Assembly: GCA_021735445.1 (NCBI GenBank) | Contig: JAIPHA010000009.1 | Coordinates: 5,001 to 54,679 of the forward strand | DNA length: 49,679 bases | Source: Candidatus Omnitrophota bacterium | Lineage (GTDB): Bacteria; Omnitrophota; Gorgyraeia; Duberdicusellales; 4484-171 | Reading direction: 5' to 3' | In this document: in pieces, positions 15,501 through 26,254 of the stretch | Position numbering within the stretch: the first letter of the stretch is position 1 | Layout of the letters: each line of letters opens with the position of its first letter | Program-made: the position numbers and the translations under genes | Notes under the pieces: generated by a model | Told to the model about the DNA's origin: nothing | Database searches by the model: none | The model's input: only the letters and a program-made list of their open reading frames with translations

Positions 15501-18182
15501 ATGGAAATTCCACCAAGATATAATCCAAAAGATAGAGAAAGTAAAATTCTCCAAAAGTGGTTAGAGGGGGCTGTCTACCATGCTGAGCAGAACCCTTCTC
15601 AGAAGCCATTTTCGATTGTGATACCGCCGCCTAATGTTACCGGTATATTGCATATGGGGCATGCTTTAAATAATACTATTCAGGATGTGCTGATTCGCTA
15701 TAGGCGCATGCAAAAATATCAGGCGCTTTGGATGCCGGGCACCGACCATGCTGGGATTGCTACTCAGAATGTGGTTGAGCGCGAACTGGCTAAAGAAGGT
15801 AAAACCAAAGAAGACATAGGCAGAGAGAATTTTTTAAAACGCCTTTGGCAGTGGCGGGATAAGTATGGCTCTACAATAATAAATCAGCTTAAAAAAATCG
15901 GCTCCAGCTGTGATTGGCAAAGGTTGAGATTTACTATGGATGAAGACTATAGCCAGGCTGTAGGTGAAGTTTTTCTCCAACTTTTTAACCAAAACTTGAT
16001 TTATCGCGGTAATTATATAATAAACTGGTGTCCACGCTGCCAAACAGCGCTCAGCGATGAAGAGGCGGCTCATAAAGAGGTTGACGGATGGCTCTATTAT
16101 TTACGCTATCCGGTTAAAACCAAAGAAGGCAATCCAAGCTTTATCACTGTAGCCACAACCCGGCCCGAAACCATGCTGGGCGATACAGCTGTTGCGATAA
16201 ACCCTCAAGACAAAAGATATAGTTGGCTTAAAGATTCTGAGGTGATTTTGCCGATTGTGGAACGTTCTTTGAAAATTGTCGAGGATGAGGCTGTTGACCC
16301 GGAGTTTGGGACCGGAATCGTTAAGGTTACTCCGGCTCACGATCCGGTTGACTTTCAGCTAGGCAAAAAACACAATCTTGAATTTATCAATATAATGAAT
16401 AAAGATGCAACGTTAAACGGGAATGTGCCGGAAGATTTTCAAGGGATAGATCGTTTTGAGGCCAGGGCTATGTTGATTGAATTGTTAACTCAAAAAAAGC
16501 TAATTGAAAAGAAAGAGCCTTATAACCTGGGGGCTGGGCATTGTTACCGATGCAGTACTATAATCGAGCCCAGAATATCCTTACAATGGTTTGTCAGGAT
16601 GAAGCCTCTTGCTCAGGAAGCGATAAAAGTTGTCCAGCAAGATAAGATAAAATTTCATCCGCATAGATGGAAAAAAGTTTATCTTAACTGGATGTTTAAC
16701 ATCCAAGATTGGTGTATTTCCCGTCAAATCTGGTGGGGGCATCGAATTCCGGTTTGGTATTGCCAAGATTGTTATAATTCGGATTCAAATGACAGAAAAG
16801 GAATTATCGTTGCTAAAGAAGCGCCGGAAAAATGCCCTGATTGTGGTGGTGGCAAATTAGCCCAGGATCAGGATGTGTTAGATACCTGGTTTTCAAGTTG
16901 GCTTTGGCCTTTTGCTACTTTTGGCTGGCCGTTTGAAAAATCAGAAGATAGAAACCAGAAAATAGAAGTTAGAAAAAAGGAATTCGAGTATTTTTATCCA
17001 ACCAATACTTTAGTAACCGCCTCAGAAATTCTTTTTTTCTGGGTGGCCCGGATGATTATGGCGTCGTTGAAATTTACTGGAAAAATTCCCTTTTCTGATG
17101 TTATTATCCATGGAACAGTCAGAGACGATAAGGGAATAAAGATGTCAAAATCTTTAGGCAATGTTATTGATCCTTTAGAAATTGTTGATAAATATGGCGC
17201 TGATGCTTTGCGTTTTTCTTTAATGTTTTTAGCGGCGAGCGGTTCAGACGTTTATTTGTCTAATGATAAATTTTTAATGGGGAGAAATTTTTCAAATAAA
17301 ATATGGAATGCTAACCGGTTTATTTTCTCCCAGCTTCGTGATAAAAAGATTAACATTGATAAATTAGGCTATAAAATCGAAGATGAATCAGATGCCTGGA
17401 TTTTGGACCATTTGAACAAAACAATTACCGCTTGCACTGAGTCGATAGAAAATCAGAGGATTGATGAAGCAATAAAAACAGCTTATGATTTCTTTTGGCA
17501 TTTTTTTTGTGACTGGTATCTAGAAATCATTAAAGACAATTTTAGCCAAATTAAAGCAAATAATTCAGTTTTTATTTTATTATCAGCTCTTAAATTATTA
17601 CATCCTTTTATTCCGTTTATTAGCGAAGAGATTTTTTCTCTAATTAAGAAAAATACTTCTTTAGATTTAACTGAATTTATATCGGAATCAGGTTGGCCGG
17701 AAAAAGAAAAGATAGACATAGACTCTAATAGCCTTGTTATCTTTACAAAAATGATTGATACTGTAGATAAAATCAGGGACTTAAGGGGTAATCTCGGCCT
17801 GGCCCAGGAAAAAATATCTTTAGAAGTTAGGACTGACGCAAGCTTAAAAGAGTTTTGGGCCCGGCACCAAGGTTGGTTCAACAAACTAATTGCCGCAGAA
17901 TCTATTAGTTTAGTTGATAAGCTAGACAGGGTTTTTTACCAAAATAAATATTGGGAAATAAATTTAAAAATCGATTCGGCAGATTTAGCTAAGTTCAAAC
18001 AGGTTTTAGATAAAAAGATTAGCAATTTCACTTCTTTAATCGCAAAAAGTAAAACCAAACTAAACAATAAAAAGTTTGTTGAAAAAGCGCCTAAAGATAT
18101 TGTGGAAAAAGAAAAATCTAAACAAGATGATTTTTCGAGACAACTTATTCGTCTTAAAAATTTAAAGGAAATAATCGTTTAA
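15501..18182 (+). CDS. valS: Valyl-tRNA synthetase with a small heptamer-encoded insertion
   Basis: 893 residues, class I synthetase. PPPNVTGILHMGHALN holds the HIGH-type motif near residue 50, TTRPETMLGDTAVAINP is the editing signature, KMSKSLGNVIDP the KMSKS loop near residue 545, and the C terminus has the ValRS coiled coil (LAKFKQVLDKKISNF onward). Between GWPFE and FEYFYPTNTLVT about 14 residues (EKSEDRNQKIEVRKK region) appear to be extra compared with the usual GWP-x(5-8)-YFYPT spacing. This segment is encoded by a period-7 DNA repeat (16941-16982). Reading frame is open throughout, so it should be functional. nadC follows after one base. Confidence 0.96.
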   Translation: MEIPPRYNPKDRESKILQKWLEGAVYHAEQNPSQKPFSIVIPPPNVTGILHMGHALNNTIQDVLIRYRRMQKYQALWMPGTDHAGIATQNVVERELAKEGKTKEDIGRENFLKRLWQWRDKYGSTIINQLKKIGSSCDWQRLRFTMDEDYSQAVGEVFLQLFNQNLIYRGNYIINWCPRCQTALSDEEAAHKEVDGWLYYLRYPVKTKEGNPSFITVATTRPETMLGDTAVAINPQDKRYSWLKDSEVILPIVERSLKIVEDEAVDPEFGTGIVKVTPAHDPVDFQLGKKHNLEFINIMNKDATLNGNVPEDFQGIDRFEARAMLIELLTQKKLIEKKEPYNLGAGHCYRCSTIIEPRISLQWFVRMKPLAQEAIKVVQQDKIKFHPHRWKKVYLNWMFNIQDWCISRQIWWGHRIPVWYCQDCYNSDSNDRKGIIVAKEAPEKCPDCGGGKLAQDQDVLDTWFSSWLWPFATFGWPFEKSEDRNQKIEVRKKEFEYFYPTNTLVTASEILFFWVARMIMASLKFTGKIPFSDVIIHGTVRDDKGIKMSKSLGNVIDPLEIVDKYGADALRFSLMFLAASGSDVYLSNDKFLMGRNFSNKIWNANRFIFSQLRDKKINIDKLGYKIEDESDAWILDHLNKTITACTESIENQRIDEAIKTAYDFFWHFFCDWYLEIIKDNFSQIKANNSVFILLSALKLLHPFIPFISEEIFSLIKKNTSLDLTEFISESGWPEKEKIDIDSNSLVIFTKMIDTVDKIRDLRGNLGLAQEKISLEVRTDASLKEFWARHQGWFNKLIAAESISLVDKLDRVFYQNKYWEINLKIDSADLAKFKQVLDKKISNFTSLIAKSKTKLNNKKFVEKAPKDIVEKEKSKQDDFSRQLIRLKNLKEIIV
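16941..16982 (+). repeat. Heptamer tandem array inside valS
   Basis: Six 7-base units: TCAGAAG, ATAGAAA, CCAGAAA, ATAGAAG, TTAGAAA, AAAGGAA. Together 42 bases, that is 14 codons, so frame is kept. The unit resembles the ATTAGAA/GTTAGAG units of the intergenic array at 47920. Confidence 0.7.
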
Positions 18183-18183
18183 A

Positions 18184-19050
18184 ATGATTACAAATAAAAC
18201 TAAGCAAATTATCCAAATCGCTTTGTCAGAAGATAAGGTGAGCCGGGATAAGACTACAAATTTGGTTATGCCGGCTAAAGAAAAAGGTAAAGCCGCAATT
18301 ATTGCCAAACAAAAAGGTATTCTCTGCGGGGCAGAGGTGGTAAGGTTTATCTTTAAAAAAATAGATAAAGAAGCCAGAATAAAATTTTTTGCTAAAGATG
18401 CTGACTCGGTCGGCAAAAATCAAAGAGTAGCTGTTATTTCAGGCAACTTACAAACCATATTAAAAGCCGAAAGGGTTGCTTTAAACTTTTTATCTTTACT
18501 CTCCGGGGTCGCTACTGCGACTCGTCTGCTTATCAATAAGGTAAAGAAAACAAAAGTGGTTATAAAAGATACACGTAAAACCACCCCCGGTTTACGCGAG
18601 TTAGAAAAGTATGCTGTTTCAATTGGCGGGGGCAAGAACCATCGTTGTAACTTAGCCGAAGGTATTATCGTAAAAGATAACCACCTAAAAGCGGCTGCAA
18701 TAGTTAGTAAAAAAAATGAGGTTAATCATAAGCGGCTGGAATCAGCTATGAAGAACCTAAGGAAGAAGACAAAATTTCCTATTGAGATTGAGGTTGAAAA
18801 TTTCAAGGAGTTTCTTGAGGTCGCCAGGCATCATCCGGATATAATAATGCTTGATAATTTTTCTAAAAATAATTTAATTAAAGCTGTCAACCACCGTAAT
18901 CAATATTTCCCTAAAATAGAGATTGAAGCATCCGGAGGCATAAGCTTAGAAAATATTGAAAGGGTTGCTTCAACCGGTGTTGATTCTATTTCGATTGGCT
19001 CAATTACCCATTCTCCCAATGCGCTTGATTTTTCTCTAGAGATTGATTAA
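18184..19050 (+). CDS. nadC: Quinolinate phosphoribosyltransferase (decarboxylating)
   Basis: 288 residues. Makes nicotinate mononucleotide from quinolinate and PRPP in de novo NAD synthesis. Signatures: ALSEDKVSRDKTT (N-terminal helix with substrate Arg), LNFLSLLSGVATATR, DTRKTTPGLRELEKYAVSIGG, NHRCNLAEGIIVKDNHL, and the C-terminal phosphate site EIEASGGISLENI. The start is ATG one base after the valS stop, so it is probably coupled to valS. nadA and nadB are not in the window. Confidence 0.95.
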   Translation: MITNKTKQIIQIALSEDKVSRDKTTNLVMPAKEKGKAAIIAKQKGILCGAEVVRFIFKKIDKEARIKFFAKDADSVGKNQRVAVISGNLQTILKAERVALNFLSLLSGVATATRLLINKVKKTKVVIKDTRKTTPGLRELEKYAVSIGGGKNHRCNLAEGIIVKDNHLKAAAIVSKKNEVNHKRLESAMKNLRKKTKFPIEIEVENFKEFLEVARHHPDIIMLDNFSKNNLIKAVNHRNQYFPKIEIEASGGISLENIERVASTGVDSISIGSITHSPNALDFSLEID

Positions 19051-19062
19051 ATCCAGTCCAAG

Positions 19063-21039
19063 ATGCATAATTTTAAACTAAAGAGTAAATTTCAGCCTAC
19101 CGGAGACCAGCCGGAGGCAATCAAAAAACTCACCGAAAGGATAAAAAATAATAAGTCGTATTCTACTCTTTTGGGGGTGACGGGATCGGGTAAGACTTTT
19201 ACCTTAGCGGCTACTATCGAAAAAATCAACCGGCCGGTACTTTTAATTTCCCATAATAAAACCCTGGCTAGCCAGCTTTATGCAGAGTTTAAGGATTTTT
19301 TTCCGCAAAATTCGGTAGAATATTTTGTTAGTTATTATGATTATTATCAGCCGGAAAGCTATATCCCCCAAACCGATACTTATATCGAAAAAGATGCTTC
19401 TATTAATGACCGGCTTGACCGGTTAAGGCTTTCGTCTACCAGCTCTTTGCTTACCAGAAGAGATGTAATCGTTGTCGCTTCAGTTTCTTGCATTTACAAT
19501 CTCGGTTCACCCCAGGAATATCGTGACTTTGCTTTTTATATAAAGATCGGGAATTCTATCTCTCAAGACAGGCTTTCACATAAATTAGTCGATTTACAAT
19601 ACCAGCGGAATGATTATGATTTTTCCCGGGGCACTTTTCGCGTAAAAGGAGACGTTGTCGATATATACCCTGCTTATAGCCAAAGAGCTAACCGGATTGA
19701 GTTTTTCGGCGATGAAATCGAAAAAGTTTATGAGTTTGATCCGGTAAGCGGAAAAAAAATAACTGAATTAGATGAAGTCGCTATTTATCCGGCCAAACAC
19801 TTCCTAATCGGAAAAGATAAAGTAGATGCCGGGATAAAAAGCATTAAAGCAGAGTTGGGCCGACATCTTGAATTCCTTAAAAAGAAAGACAAGCTTCTTG
19901 AAGCTCAGCGCTTGCGTCAGAGGACAATGTTTGATTTAGAAATGTTAGCCGAATGCGGTTGGTGCCACGGAATCGAAAACTATTCCCGCCATTTAAGCGG
20001 CAGGCCGGAAAGGTCCAGGCCGGATTGCCTAATTGATTATTTCCCCAAAGATTTTATTACGATTATCGACGAAAGCCATGTAACCATTCCTCAAATAAAA
20101 GGGATGTACCTCGGGGATAAATCCCGGAAAGAGACTCTTATCGACTATGGGTTCCGGCTTCCCTCTTGCCTTGATAACCGCCCGCTTCGTTATCAAGAGT
20201 TTGAAGATATCACCCCTCAGACTGTTTTTGTTTCCGCAACGCCTTCTAACTATGAGATTGAATTGTCAGAGGGGGAATTAATCCAACAAATTATCCGTCC
20301 GACCGGACTGCCTGATCCTAAAATTGAAGTAAGGACAACTAAAAATCAAATTGATGACTTAATCGCGCATATAAAGAAAAAAACAAGAGCCGGGGAGCGC
20401 ACCCTGGTTACTACATTAACTAAACGAATGGCTGAGGAGCTTACTGAATACCTAAAAGAGGAGTCTTTGTCAGTTGCCTATATTCATTCTGAGGTTGATA
20501 CCTTAGAAAGGACAAAAATATTAAGGCAGCTACGCTTAAAAGAATTCGATAGCTTGATTGGGGTAAATTTATTAAGAGAAGGGCTGGACTTGCCGGAAGT
20601 TTCTTCGGTGGTGATTCTGGATGCCGACAAGGAAGGATTTTTGCGTTCAGCTACATCTTTGATCCAGGTTGCCGGAAGATGTGCTCGCAATATTAATGGT
20701 GAAGTTATTATGTACGCGGACACAATCACAAAGTCGATGCATAAGGCAATCAGTGAAAGCGAAAGAAGGCGCGCGATTCAAATAGAGCATAACAAGAAAC
20801 ACAACATAACCCCTCAATCCATTAAATCAGCAGTAAAAGAAGGTATAGAAACTTATTTAAAGGAAGAGGAAAAGATATATCAGCAACTCGGTTTAGATAA
20901 CCAAGAAGCAGATTTACATCAAATTATAGCTCAATTAGAAAAAGAAATGTATATTGCGGCAAAGAACCTTCACTTTGAAAAAGCAGCCCAGCTACGCGAT
21001 AAAATAAAAAATCTAAAAAAGGCTATTAAGGAAAAATAG
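19063..21039 (+). CDS. uvrB: Excinuclease ABC subunit B
   Basis: 658 residues, normal for UvrB, the damage-verifying helicase-like subunit of nucleotide excision repair. Walker A GVTGSGKT (near residue 40), the beta-hairpin YVSYYDYYQPESYIP, helicase motif TIIDESHVTIPQ, VFVSATPSNYE, GVNLLREGLDLPEVS, and QVAGRCARN are all present. The C-terminal UVR domain (LEKEMYIAAKNLHFEKAAQLRDKI) that contacts UvrC is intact. The GRCARN reading replaces the usual GRAARN. ATG 19063 is 12 bases after nadC. Confidence 0.97.
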   Translation: MHNFKLKSKFQPTGDQPEAIKKLTERIKNNKSYSTLLGVTGSGKTFTLAATIEKINRPVLLISHNKTLASQLYAEFKDFFPQNSVEYFVSYYDYYQPESYIPQTDTYIEKDASINDRLDRLRLSSTSSLLTRRDVIVVASVSCIYNLGSPQEYRDFAFYIKIGNSISQDRLSHKLVDLQYQRNDYDFSRGTFRVKGDVVDIYPAYSQRANRIEFFGDEIEKVYEFDPVSGKKITELDEVAIYPAKHFLIGKDKVDAGIKSIKAELGRHLEFLKKKDKLLEAQRLRQRTMFDLEMLAECGWCHGIENYSRHLSGRPERSRPDCLIDYFPKDFITIIDESHVTIPQIKGMYLGDKSRKETLIDYGFRLPSCLDNRPLRYQEFEDITPQTVFVSATPSNYEIELSEGELIQQIIRPTGLPDPKIEVRTTKNQIDDLIAHIKKKTRAGERTLVTTLTKRMAEELTEYLKEESLSVAYIHSEVDTLERTKILRQLRLKEFDSLIGVNLLREGLDLPEVSSVVILDADKEGFLRSATSLIQVAGRCARNINGEVIMYADTITKSMHKAISESERRRAIQIEHNKKHNITPQSIKSAVKEGIETYLKEEEKIYQQLGLDNQEADLHQIIAQLEKEMYIAAKNLHFEKAAQLRDKIKNLKKAIKEK

Positions 21040-21046
21040 GATAATT

Positions 21047-21781
21047 ATGATTGGAATAGATATCGGTAACACCGCTATAAAATTCGGTATATTTAATAAA
21101 GATAAACTAACAAAAGTCTATCTTTTAGACAAAAAAGAAGCAAGTGTAAAATCAATAAAGCGTTTTTTGTCAAAAATTGATAAAAGGCATCCAATTCTTA
21201 TTTGCTCGGTGGTACCGGAAATTAACCATTTGTTTCTTAAACTAAAGAGAGATGTTTTTGTAGCCGGAAAAGACATAGAGATACCAATAAAGTGTTTTTA
21301 TGATAAAAATAAAGTCGGGCCTGACCGTCTATTAGCAGCTTATGCTGCAAAAAAAATAGAGGGCTCGGTAAGGTTAATTCTTGATTTTGGAACTGCAATA
21401 ACATTGGATTTTTTGTCGAAAAAAGGAGATTACCAGGGCGGAATTATTCTACCCGGAATAAATTCAACCCTTACAACATTTAAGAGGTGCGCGCTTCTTC
21501 CTGATTGTATAAAAATTAAAGCAACGAGAAAGATAATTCCCCAAAATACCTCTGAAAGCATAAATAAAGGCCTCCAAGATGGTTTTAGTATAATGATTAA
21601 CGGATTAATTGCTAAATACCGGCAAAAATTAAAGCTTTCGCAATCCGATAAAATATTGATAACCGGTGGTGATTTTTCTTTGCTGAAATCACGTTTTGAG
21701 TTTAATTTTCACTACAAAAAACACTTAGTTTTACAAGGTTTATTTTATTTGTATCAAGATTTTTTCGCTGATGATTTATAA
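21047..21781 (+). CDS. coaX: Type III pantothenate kinase
   Basis: 244 residues. Phosphorylates pantothenate, the first step of coenzyme A synthesis; the type III enzymes are ASKHA-fold and not feedback-inhibited by CoA. ATP-binding DIGNTAIKFGIF at residues 4-15, pantothenate-site GPDRLLAAYAA (about 88-98), LDFGTAITLDFL and YQGGIILPGI are the family landmarks. It follows uvrB by seven bases with AAATAGGATAATT before ATG. Last gene of the valS transcript. Confidence 0.94.
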   Translation: MIGIDIGNTAIKFGIFNKDKLTKVYLLDKKEASVKSIKRFLSKIDKRHPILICSVVPEINHLFLKLKRDVFVAGKDIEIPIKCFYDKNKVGPDRLLAAYAAKKIEGSVRLILDFGTAITLDFLSKKGDYQGGIILPGINSTLTTFKRCALLPDCIKIKATRKIIPQNTSESINKGLQDGFSIMINGLIAKYRQKLKLSQSDKILITGGDFSLLKSRFEFNFHYKKHLVLQGLFYLYQDFFADDL

Positions 21782-21831
21782 CTTATTGCCAACCAAATAT
21801 TTATAAAATATAAAAAAATTTTAGAAAAGAC

Positions 21832-21859
21832 TTGACAACTGGCTACAAATTAGTAAAAT
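21832..21859 (+). promoter_or_regulatory. groESL promoter
   Basis: Perfect TTGACA (21832-21837), a 16-base spacer and TAAAAT (21854-21859). The transcription start would fall inside the CIRCE operator directly downstream. Confidence 0.8.
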
Positions 21860-21861
21860 AA

Positions 21862-21888
21862 TTAGCACTCTTGCCTGGAGATTGCTAA
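21862..21888 (+). promoter_or_regulatory. CIRCE operator (HrcA binding site)
   Basis: TTAGCACTC, nine bases, GATTGCTAA. Consensus is TTAGCACTC-N9-GAGTGCTAA, so only one position of the right arm differs. It indicates heat-shock control of groES-groEL by the HrcA repressor; hrcA itself is not in the window. Confidence 0.92.
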
Positions 21889-21932
21889 TTTAAGTGATTT
21901 ATAATTTTAAACCGTATTAAAGGAGGTGTGAT

Positions 21933-22220
21933 ATGAAGGTTAAACCTTTAGGCGACAGAATCTTGATTAAGCCAGTAGAAGCAGAGGAGAAAACTTCTGG
22001 AGGCATTGTGATTCCTGATACTGCGCGAGAGAAACCACAACAAGCCGAAGTAGCAGCTGTAGGTGACGGCAAAAAGAAGGCAGACGGTTCAGTTATCCCT
22101 TTATCGATTAAGGAAGGGGATCGTGTTCTTTATGGAAAATATTCTGGTACCGAGATTACAATTGAAGGCCAGGATTATTTGATTGTAAAGGAAGAAGACA
22201 TTCTTGGAATTGTAACATAA
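21933..22220 (+). CDS. groES: Co-chaperonin GroES
   Basis: 95 residues, the seven-subunit lid of the GroEL folding chamber. [21 protein letters not shown] and the mobile-loop segment [10 protein letters not shown] (about residues 20-29) are canonical, as is the C-terminal [17 protein letters not shown]. The start follows AAAGGAGGTGTGAT. Sixteen bases separate it from groEL, the usual bicistronic arrangement under CIRCE. Confidence 0.98.
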   Translation: MKVKPLGDRILIKPVEAEEKTSGGIVIPDTAREKPQQAEVAAVGDGKKKADGSVIPLSIKEGDRVLYGKYSGTEITIEGQDYLIVKEEDILGIVT

Positions 22221-22233
22221 GCTAAGGAGGTAA

Positions 22234-23886
<1,653 letters not shown>

Positions 23887-23907
23887 ACCCAGATTAGTAA
23901 GTTATTA

Positions 23908-23943
23908 AAAAGGGTGGTCCTTAGGGGCTGCCCTTTTTTTTTT
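23908..23943 (+). terminator. Intrinsic terminator after groEL
   Basis: AAAGGGTGGTCC and GGGGCTGCCCTTT form a stem with G-U pairs and a short loop, followed by a run of ten T. It ends groESL transcription. Confidence 0.85.
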
Positions 23944-24009
23944 GAAAAAATTTCCTTTTTTAATTTTAATTTTATTGGTTTGTGTTATAATTCTATAAAT
24001 AAAAATCTT

Positions 24010-25350
24010 ATGAAAAAAAATAATAATTTTTTACTCACCAGTGTTGCCGCTAACAATCTTCAGATTGGATTATTCCGCTATTCCATAAAGCCTGAGAAAA
24101 AGTTTCTTTCCTTCAACAAAACTTTTTTAGATTTAACCGGACATAGCCAGATTACTCTTTTAGGCAAAGATTTCGATATTTTATTTTCTTCTCAGTCCGA
24201 TAAAAATATTTTTTTCAAGCTTCTTAACCGGGGTGGGCCGGTAAGGCTATTCCACACGAAGCCAAAAAATAAAAATAATTGGTTGGCAATATCGGCTGCG
24301 ATTATTTATAGTGAAAATAATCAAAAAATCATCGAAGGTGTCATCCAGGATATATCCCATCAGAAAAAGATGCATGATCATATTTTTATCGAAAAGCATT
24401 TTCTCGAAAATCTCCTCGATAATCTTCCTGATGCAGTTTATTTTAAAGATATAGAAAGCCGGATTATAAAAGCGAACCGGTTTTATATCCAGGGAACAGG
24501 CCTTTCTAAAGAAGAGATAATGGGTAAAACAGATTTTGATTTCTTTTCTATTGAGCAAGCCCAGGAGATGTTTAACGATGATCAGCAAGTAATAAATGAA
24601 GGCAAGCCGCTTGTCGGAAAAATTGAAAGAACGGTTTTGTCAAATGGCCAGAAAAACCAGGTTATAACCACAAAGATACCGATGCGTGATAAACAAGGTA
24701 AGATTATCGGAACTATGGGGATAACCAGAGATATGACTGCTCATGCAAATTTAGAGGAAGAAAAATTTTCAATGATGATTAACACTTTAGAAGTATTGGG
24801 AAAAGCGTTGGAACTAAGAGACCCTTATACTTTTAATCATACTCGTTTTGTCTCAAAAATAGCCCAAAACATCGCTTCAGAGTTAAAGTGGGATGCTCAT
24901 AAGCTTTTAGGGATAAAACTGGCCGGAGAGCTTCATGATTTGGGAAAAATTGCTATCCCTATTGATATATTAAACCGGCCCGGAAAGCTTTCTGATCTTG
25001 AATATAATTTAATTAAAGAGCATTCCCAAAGCTGCTATGAGTTAATGAAAGATTTTGCGTTTCCTTTTCCTTTGGCCCAAGCTGTCTATCAGCACCACGA
25101 AAGAATAGATGGCACTGGCTATCCGCAAGGCTTAAAGAAAAAAGAAATTATAACCGAAGCTAAAGTTTTAGCGGTAAGCGATGTCTTAGAGGCTATGACT
25201 AGCCATCGTCCTTATCGAGAGGCTTTGGGAATTGGAGTTGCAAAGGAGGAGTTAAAAAAAGGAAAAGGCTCTAAGTATGATTCTGAAATTGTTGATATCG
25301 CAATAAAATTAATTGAAAAAAACAACAATAAGATTTTTTGGAAAAATTAA
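24010..25350 (+). CDS. PAS-PAS-HD-GYP protein, probable c-di-GMP phosphodiesterase
   Basis: 446 residues from ATG 24010; the ORF-track start lies within the groEL terminator. Two PAS sensor domains (about 10-120 and 130-250; LLDNLPDAVYFKDIESRIIKAN marks the second) precede an HD-GYP domain (about 265-440). The HD motif is GELHDLGKIAIP and the GYP motif is RIDGTGYPQG; HHE follows HD at the expected distance, so metal ligands look intact. Family members hydrolyse cyclic di-GMP. No membrane segment or receiver domain is seen, so it is a soluble sensor, perhaps of redox or a small ligand through PAS. A TATAAT at 23986-23991 with extended TGT is a likely -10 element, 18 bases before the ATG, and there is no Shine-Dalgarno. 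Confidence 0.92.
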   Translation: MKKNNNFLLTSVAANNLQIGLFRYSIKPEKKFLSFNKTFLDLTGHSQITLLGKDFDILFSSQSDKNIFFKLLNRGGPVRLFHTKPKNKNNWLAISAAIIYSENNQKIIEGVIQDISHQKKMHDHIFIEKHFLENLLDNLPDAVYFKDIESRIIKANRFYIQGTGLSKEEIMGKTDFDFFSIEQAQEMFNDDQQVINEGKPLVGKIERTVLSNGQKNQVITTKIPMRDKQGKIIGTMGITRDMTAHANLEEEKFSMMINTLEVLGKALELRDPYTFNHTRFVSKIAQNIASELKWDAHKLLGIKLAGELHDLGKIAIPIDILNRPGKLSDLEYNLIKEHSQSCYELMKDFAFPFPLAQAVYQHHERIDGTGYPQGLKKKEIITEAKVLAVSDVLEAMTSHRPYREALGIGVAKEELKKGKGSKYDSEIVDIAIKLIEKNNNKIFWKN

Positions 25351-25361
25351 CAAATTTTAAC

Positions 25362-25390
25362 TTGCGTTTTTTTTAAATCCGTGATATAAA
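25362..25390 (+). promoter_or_regulatory. Putative por operon promoter
   Basis: TTGCGT (25362-25367), a 17-base spacer and TATAAA (25385-25390), giving a leader of about 50 bases before porC. Confidence 0.5.
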
Positions 25391-25446
25391 CTTTCCTTAC
25401 GTCGCACGAATATAAATAAAATACTAATTAAATAGAATAAAATCAA

Positions 25447-25983
25447 ATGAAAGAAATAAAAATATTTGCACGAGCCGGCCAGGGAGCGATTACTACAGCT
25501 GCGATATTAGGCGAGGCTCTTTTTTATGAAAATAAATTTTCCTATGCGTTCCCGCATTTTGGTGCAGCCCGTATGGGCGCTCCGATGAATGCTTTTTTGC
25601 GCTTTGATCAAAACCCGATAAGGCTGCGTTCTCAAATTTATAATCCTGACTATATAATAGTAATCGATCCTACCTTGATTGAGGCTGAGCAATGTTTCGA
25701 TAACCTAAAGGACAATGGCAAAGCTGTTGTGGCAGTAAGAGAAAATACAAACATTAATCATAAACAAAATATAGCCATATCAAGCTTGCCGGCTGAAAAA
25801 ATCGCAATGGATATTATTGGCAGGCCTTTTGCTAACACTGTTCTTTTAGGTGCATTTTCGAAAGCAACCGGAGAAGTTAAGCTTGATTCTATTTTAAAGT
25901 CAGTAGAGGTGCGGTTTAAGAGTAAACCGGCAATTTTAGATAAAAATATTGAAGCTGTAAAAAAAGGATACGAAAGTGTTTAG
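25447..25983 (+). CDS. porC: Pyruvate:ferredoxin oxidoreductase, gamma subunit
   Basis: 178 residues. Gamma subunit of the four-subunit 2-oxoacid:ferredoxin oxidoreductase, which interconverts pyruvate and acetyl-CoA plus CO2 with ferredoxin. Family landmarks: ARAGQGAITTAAILGEAL (residues 8-25), FPHFGAARMGAPMNAFLR, and YNPDYIIVIDPTL. First gene of the operon order gamma-delta-alpha-beta. The 3' end overlaps porD by eight bases. Assignment to pyruvate rather than a branched 2-oxoacid rests on similarity of motifs recalled from Thermotoga-type PORs and is probable, not certain. Confidence 0.9.
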   Translation: MKEIKIFARAGQGAITTAAILGEALFYENKFSYAFPHFGAARMGAPMNAFLRFDQNPIRLRSQIYNPDYIIVIDPTLIEAEQCFDNLKDNGKAVVAVRENTNINHKQNIAISSLPAEKIAMDIIGRPFANTVLLGAFSKATGEVKLDSILKSVEVRFKSKPAILDKNIEAVKKGYESV

Positions 25984-26254
25984 TATATTAGCTGCAAAAC
26001 CCAAGTCGTCAGAGAGGAACAAAACCGGTTCTTGGCGTTCGACAAAAATGCCTCGTCTTTTAAAAAAAGAATGCATTAATTGCGGCCTTTGCGCTTATAT
26101 CTGTCCCGAAGGCTGCATTGAAGGCAAAGATAAAAATCAATATTCTGTTGATCTTGATTATTGTAAGGGTTGTGGGCTTTGCGCCTATATTTGCCCAAAA
26201 AATGATGTAAAGATGGTTGAGAATCAACCACAAGGGGAGAGCAAGGAAAAATGA
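25976..26254 (+). CDS. porD: Pyruvate:ferredoxin oxidoreductase, delta subunit (2[4Fe-4S])
   Basis: 92 residues with two ferredoxin motifs, CINCGLCAYICPEGCIE and CKGCGLCAYICPKND, which ligate two [4Fe-4S] clusters that pass electrons to ferredoxin. The GTG start at 25976 overlaps porC; MPRLLKK at 26049 is a possible shorter start, but the SWRSTKMPRL stretch resembles the usual delta-subunit N terminus. It overlaps porA by four bases (ATGA). Confidence 0.92.
   Translation: MFSILAAKPKSSERNKTGSWRSTKMPRLLKKECINCGLCAYICPEGCIEGKDKNQYSVDLDYCKGCGLCAYICPKNDVKMVENQPQGESKEK

Noticed and set aside
23914-24009. Longer N terminus of the HD-GYP protein
   Set aside because: It would start in the groEL terminator stem; ATG 24010 follows a TATAAT element and precedes the first PAS domain.
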